The notes beneath the pieces are model-generated. The model saw nothing but the letters and a program-made list of their open reading frames with translations, searched no databases and was not told where the DNA came from. Positions 61,217 to 64,000 of a DNA stretch of 64,000 nucleotides are shown one piece after another. Made by a program: the position numbers and the translations under genes. How positions within the stretch are numbered: position 1 is the stretch's first letter; each line of letters opens with the position of its first letter. Source of the stretch: Erythrocercus mccallii (taxonomy: Eukaryota; Chordata; Aves; Passeriformes; Dicruridae); assembly GCA_013397435.1 (NCBI GenBank), contig VZRG01000434.1:430223-494222 (forward strand). The letters run 5' to 3'.

Positions 61217-64000
61217 CTGCAAGCCAGAAACATATTTTAGGCACCACATAAATCTCTTCCCTAAAATAATATTTGCAATTGCCTTTAGAAACCCCATCAC
61301 CAAAGAAAAGCTGTTAAACGTTTTCACACTTCAAGCTAACGGCTCCATAATACAGTGTACTATATATACAGAGATGCTGGATATACATACGGCCCTGAGT
61401 GTTGTACGAAACGTTTTGAAGAACTTATATTTAGCCATAAACACGGCCTTAAGGACTGCCTGCAGCCAAAAAAACCTCAGTACACAGCCTGAAACAAAGA
61501 CTCAGGATGCCCATTCCACCTTTTTAAACAAAGCTGCACATAATGACAATGCACATCAGAGGTGAGTGACAGCATGTTGTTTTAACTCAACAGAAGCCCC
61601 AAAACAAACATTTCTAAAAATATTGCAGCCAAGAAATATTCAACCATTGGTGAATGGTACTTCATTCCCCTTCAATACTTGTCCCTTTTTCATCCCGAAA
61701 CTGCCGTGTGCATGATCAGAAAGGAGCACGGCCATGCTATGACAAAGCAAAACCAATCCAAACCCCAGCATTCAGAGACAATAATGTGCACCAGGCTCCT
61801 GATTCATTAAAGACTTGGGGGGAAAAAAATCAACTTAAAATCCATTTTGACAGCCCAAGTCTTTTTATCAACCAAGCAAATGGCAACGAAAAAAGGGCAG
61901 GGATGGTTTCTGTTCATGATCGTGGTGAAATATGCAGTCTGTTTCCCCTAAAGATCAACACTCCCCTCCCCTGGGGAAAAAAAAATCCAAAAAACCAGTA
62001 AATTAATGGCACTAAGAAGGATAAATAATTTCTGCCCTGGGAGCTGCTGCCAGCAGACTTTGGCTGATGCCTGGCTGCTTTGCCTGGTGCTGCCCGTGCC
62101 TCTCCCGAAGTGTGAAGAGAATCCTGCTGTAGTAATGATCACCATGGAAACTTGTCCAGTTTCAACTCTGTTACCATGGGAAAGCACCAGCACACCCCAA
62201 ATGTACATTTTTCACTGGCACACAGCTGAATCCTGCTCCCTATGAGCAGATGATGTGCCATCACCACTGCTCGGCTACCCAGGCCCATGGAGACAAGGCA
62301 CTTCCCCGTGTCCTGCAGGCACACGTACTGGGATGACAGGAGATGACAGGGAAGGCATCACCACTCTGAAACTGAAATTGTCTGGGCGAAGGGTCCCAGC
62401 TTGGGGATGTGCCTGGGTCTAAGAAAATGTAAAGAACTCCTTGGCTCTGGTGCTTACAGAAATAATTTGCTGGCACAGATGTCCGTAAGACAAACAAACC
62501 TGCAAAGAGGTCAAGGGAAAGGGGAAAAAACCAAAAGCCCACAAGCAGAGGCTAAAAAATGTCAAAGGCAAGGAAGTGGGAAATCTACGAAATCTCTCCT
62601 GAGACCTGTAAATCCTTGGATTTGGCAGTGAGATACTACAGTGAGCACAGGACTACCTACAAAAATGCCAAGAATTGATAGCAGAGGCTGGTTGGGTAAA
62701 ATGCGAATAATTTATCAGGCACATTTGAGTTCTTAAAAAGGATTTTTAGAAGTAAACACATGAGTCATTTCTTTTCCCCTCCTGCTGCTGGCTTAAGGAG
62801 AATAATTCTGTATTTTCCCCATCTCATTAAATGCTCTGAAGAAAAGATTCAGAAATATAGGGTTAGGGTTTTTTTGTTTGTTTCCTTTTTTTCCAGCTTT
62901 AGCTGAGACAGATTACAGGAAGGCAGAGATGCCCAAGTGCTGAAAATAAGACCAAAAATAAAATTCCTTATTCAGAAAGTGACAAGTATCACTAAGAAAA
63001 CCATTGGGCCAGTGTTGTTTTGGAAAAAAAAGAAGAGTAATTGTTTATAAAAATAAAGACTATGAGGAGACAGCTCAGCTGACTAAGCTGACAAAAATAG
63101 ACATCGTCATTTCTGTTAAGGAATTAAAAAGCCATTTTCTACTGCTCTTATATAATCTCTCCCACCTGTTTTTCAAATGACCATTTTGGTCTCTGCAGTG
63201 CACACCAGCATCTCCTCCAGCTGCTGCAGCACAGCTGAGTGTTCTTTACGTGATACTGACTCTTCCCAATGCTTCTGTTTGCTTGAGAATTGTAAGATTG
63301 CGGTGTTTTCATAAAGTATTAATGATCTGGTGGGGACAGGAAATCACCCCCTGTTCCCCTGGCAAACCCATTAAACACTGAGAAACAGAAAAATTAAGAT
63401 GAAGATGATGCTGTGTAAGAGACTTGAGGGATTAGCATGCTGTAGGGACCCATGGAGAAAGAGACAGATCACCACTAAAGATGAAAGTATAAAACATAAT
63501 AAAATTCCCCCATTGCTGCTTTAAAAGGCGACAGGGCTGGAGGCAGAGGAAATACTGAGGTGAGGGGAAGAAGAGCTCATCTATCACCCTCAGAAACCAT
63601 GGAGAAAAGCCTGTAAGTTTGGCTGGTTTTTTCAAAGCACAATCAAATACTGTTTTCCACACTGAACCCCATGTGTGCCTGGGATCTGTAAATATACATT
63701 GCTGGGAGCCAGGTCACTGCCTCTGGGAGGGCCCCACTGTGTGAGGGGAAGGAGACAAGAAAGGTGAGGTGCAGCCCTTGACCCAGGTCTGTGGGTTTGG
63801 GGTGGGTTTTTTCCGCTTCACCTTTTCTATGTAGAAGGGTATCTTTCTGTATTCCAGTACACCTGCTTCTTGAGCATGTCATCATTACAGAAAAAAATTT
63901 TATCATATATAAGAAAATATATATACATATTTAAAATTATTTCTTGATCTTGCCTGAGGCCTGCAGTTTGGCAGTAGCTGGCTGCCAGGTACAGTAGAGT
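61217..64000 (-). other. RAI2: RAI2 upstream intron (partial)
   Basis: Sequence upstream of the inferred acceptor at 61217. No further exon was recognised up to the window edge; upstream non-coding exons are expected outside. It is AT-rich with T/G-rich spots near 62860 and 63790. No transposon or RNA gene was recognised. Confidence 0.6.

Noticed and set aside
60765..61565. A 266-codon plus-strand frame over the 5' part of RAI2
   Set aside because: It is mostly the complement of RAI2 coding sequence in a GC-rich exon, which commonly leaves the other strand open. Its extension into the intron shows no recognisable domain.

Overview
This is AT-rich vertebrate nuclear DNA and almost certainly avian. 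It contains two recognisable protein genes, long introns, few repeats, and two CR1 retroposon copies whose 3' ends match the bird CR1 type. I cannot name the species. No prokaryotic genes, CRISPR arrays, tRNAs or rRNAs are visible.

Positions 4167-46629, plus strand, hold twelve consecutive coding exons of SCML2 (Sex comb on midleg-like 2), a Polycomb-group protein. All eleven introns have GT/AG ends and the reading phase is kept across every junction. The joined exons give about 699 residues: two MBT repeats, a basic linker, an SLED domain, a variable serine-rich linker and a C-terminal SAM/SPM domain. Only the N-terminal coding exon or exons are missing and probably lie upstream of base 1. 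A roughly 2.2 kb 3' UTR follows, ending at a polyadenylation signal at 48807-48812.

Positions 48830-57590 are intergenic; I see no gene there. On the minus strand, 59444-61111 is the complete single-exon coding region of RAI2 (retinoic acid-induced 2), a nuclear CtBP-binding transcriptional co-regulator. It carries both ALDLS CtBP motifs and the conserved basic C-terminus. Its 3' UTR lies below 59444 and its upstream intron above 61216. SCML2 and RAI2 therefore converge tail to tail. Both encode chromatin regulators, but nothing here shows that they act together.

The repeats are an antisense solo-LTR-like element in the first intron (about 4908-5262), a CR1 3' fragment (about 29187-29463) and an internally deleted CR1 (about 41333-42255). 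There are also several T/G-rich tracts and short tandem duplications. The least explained pieces are a GC-rich block at about 430-1080, an open antisense stretch at 21093-21948 next to an octamer-containing candidate regulatory element at 22082-22380, and a possible conserved element at 57540-57780. I found no clearly new biological system. The strongest points are the gene arrangement, the ancestral look of this SCML2, a NAGNAG acceptor, and these unexplained non-coding blocks.
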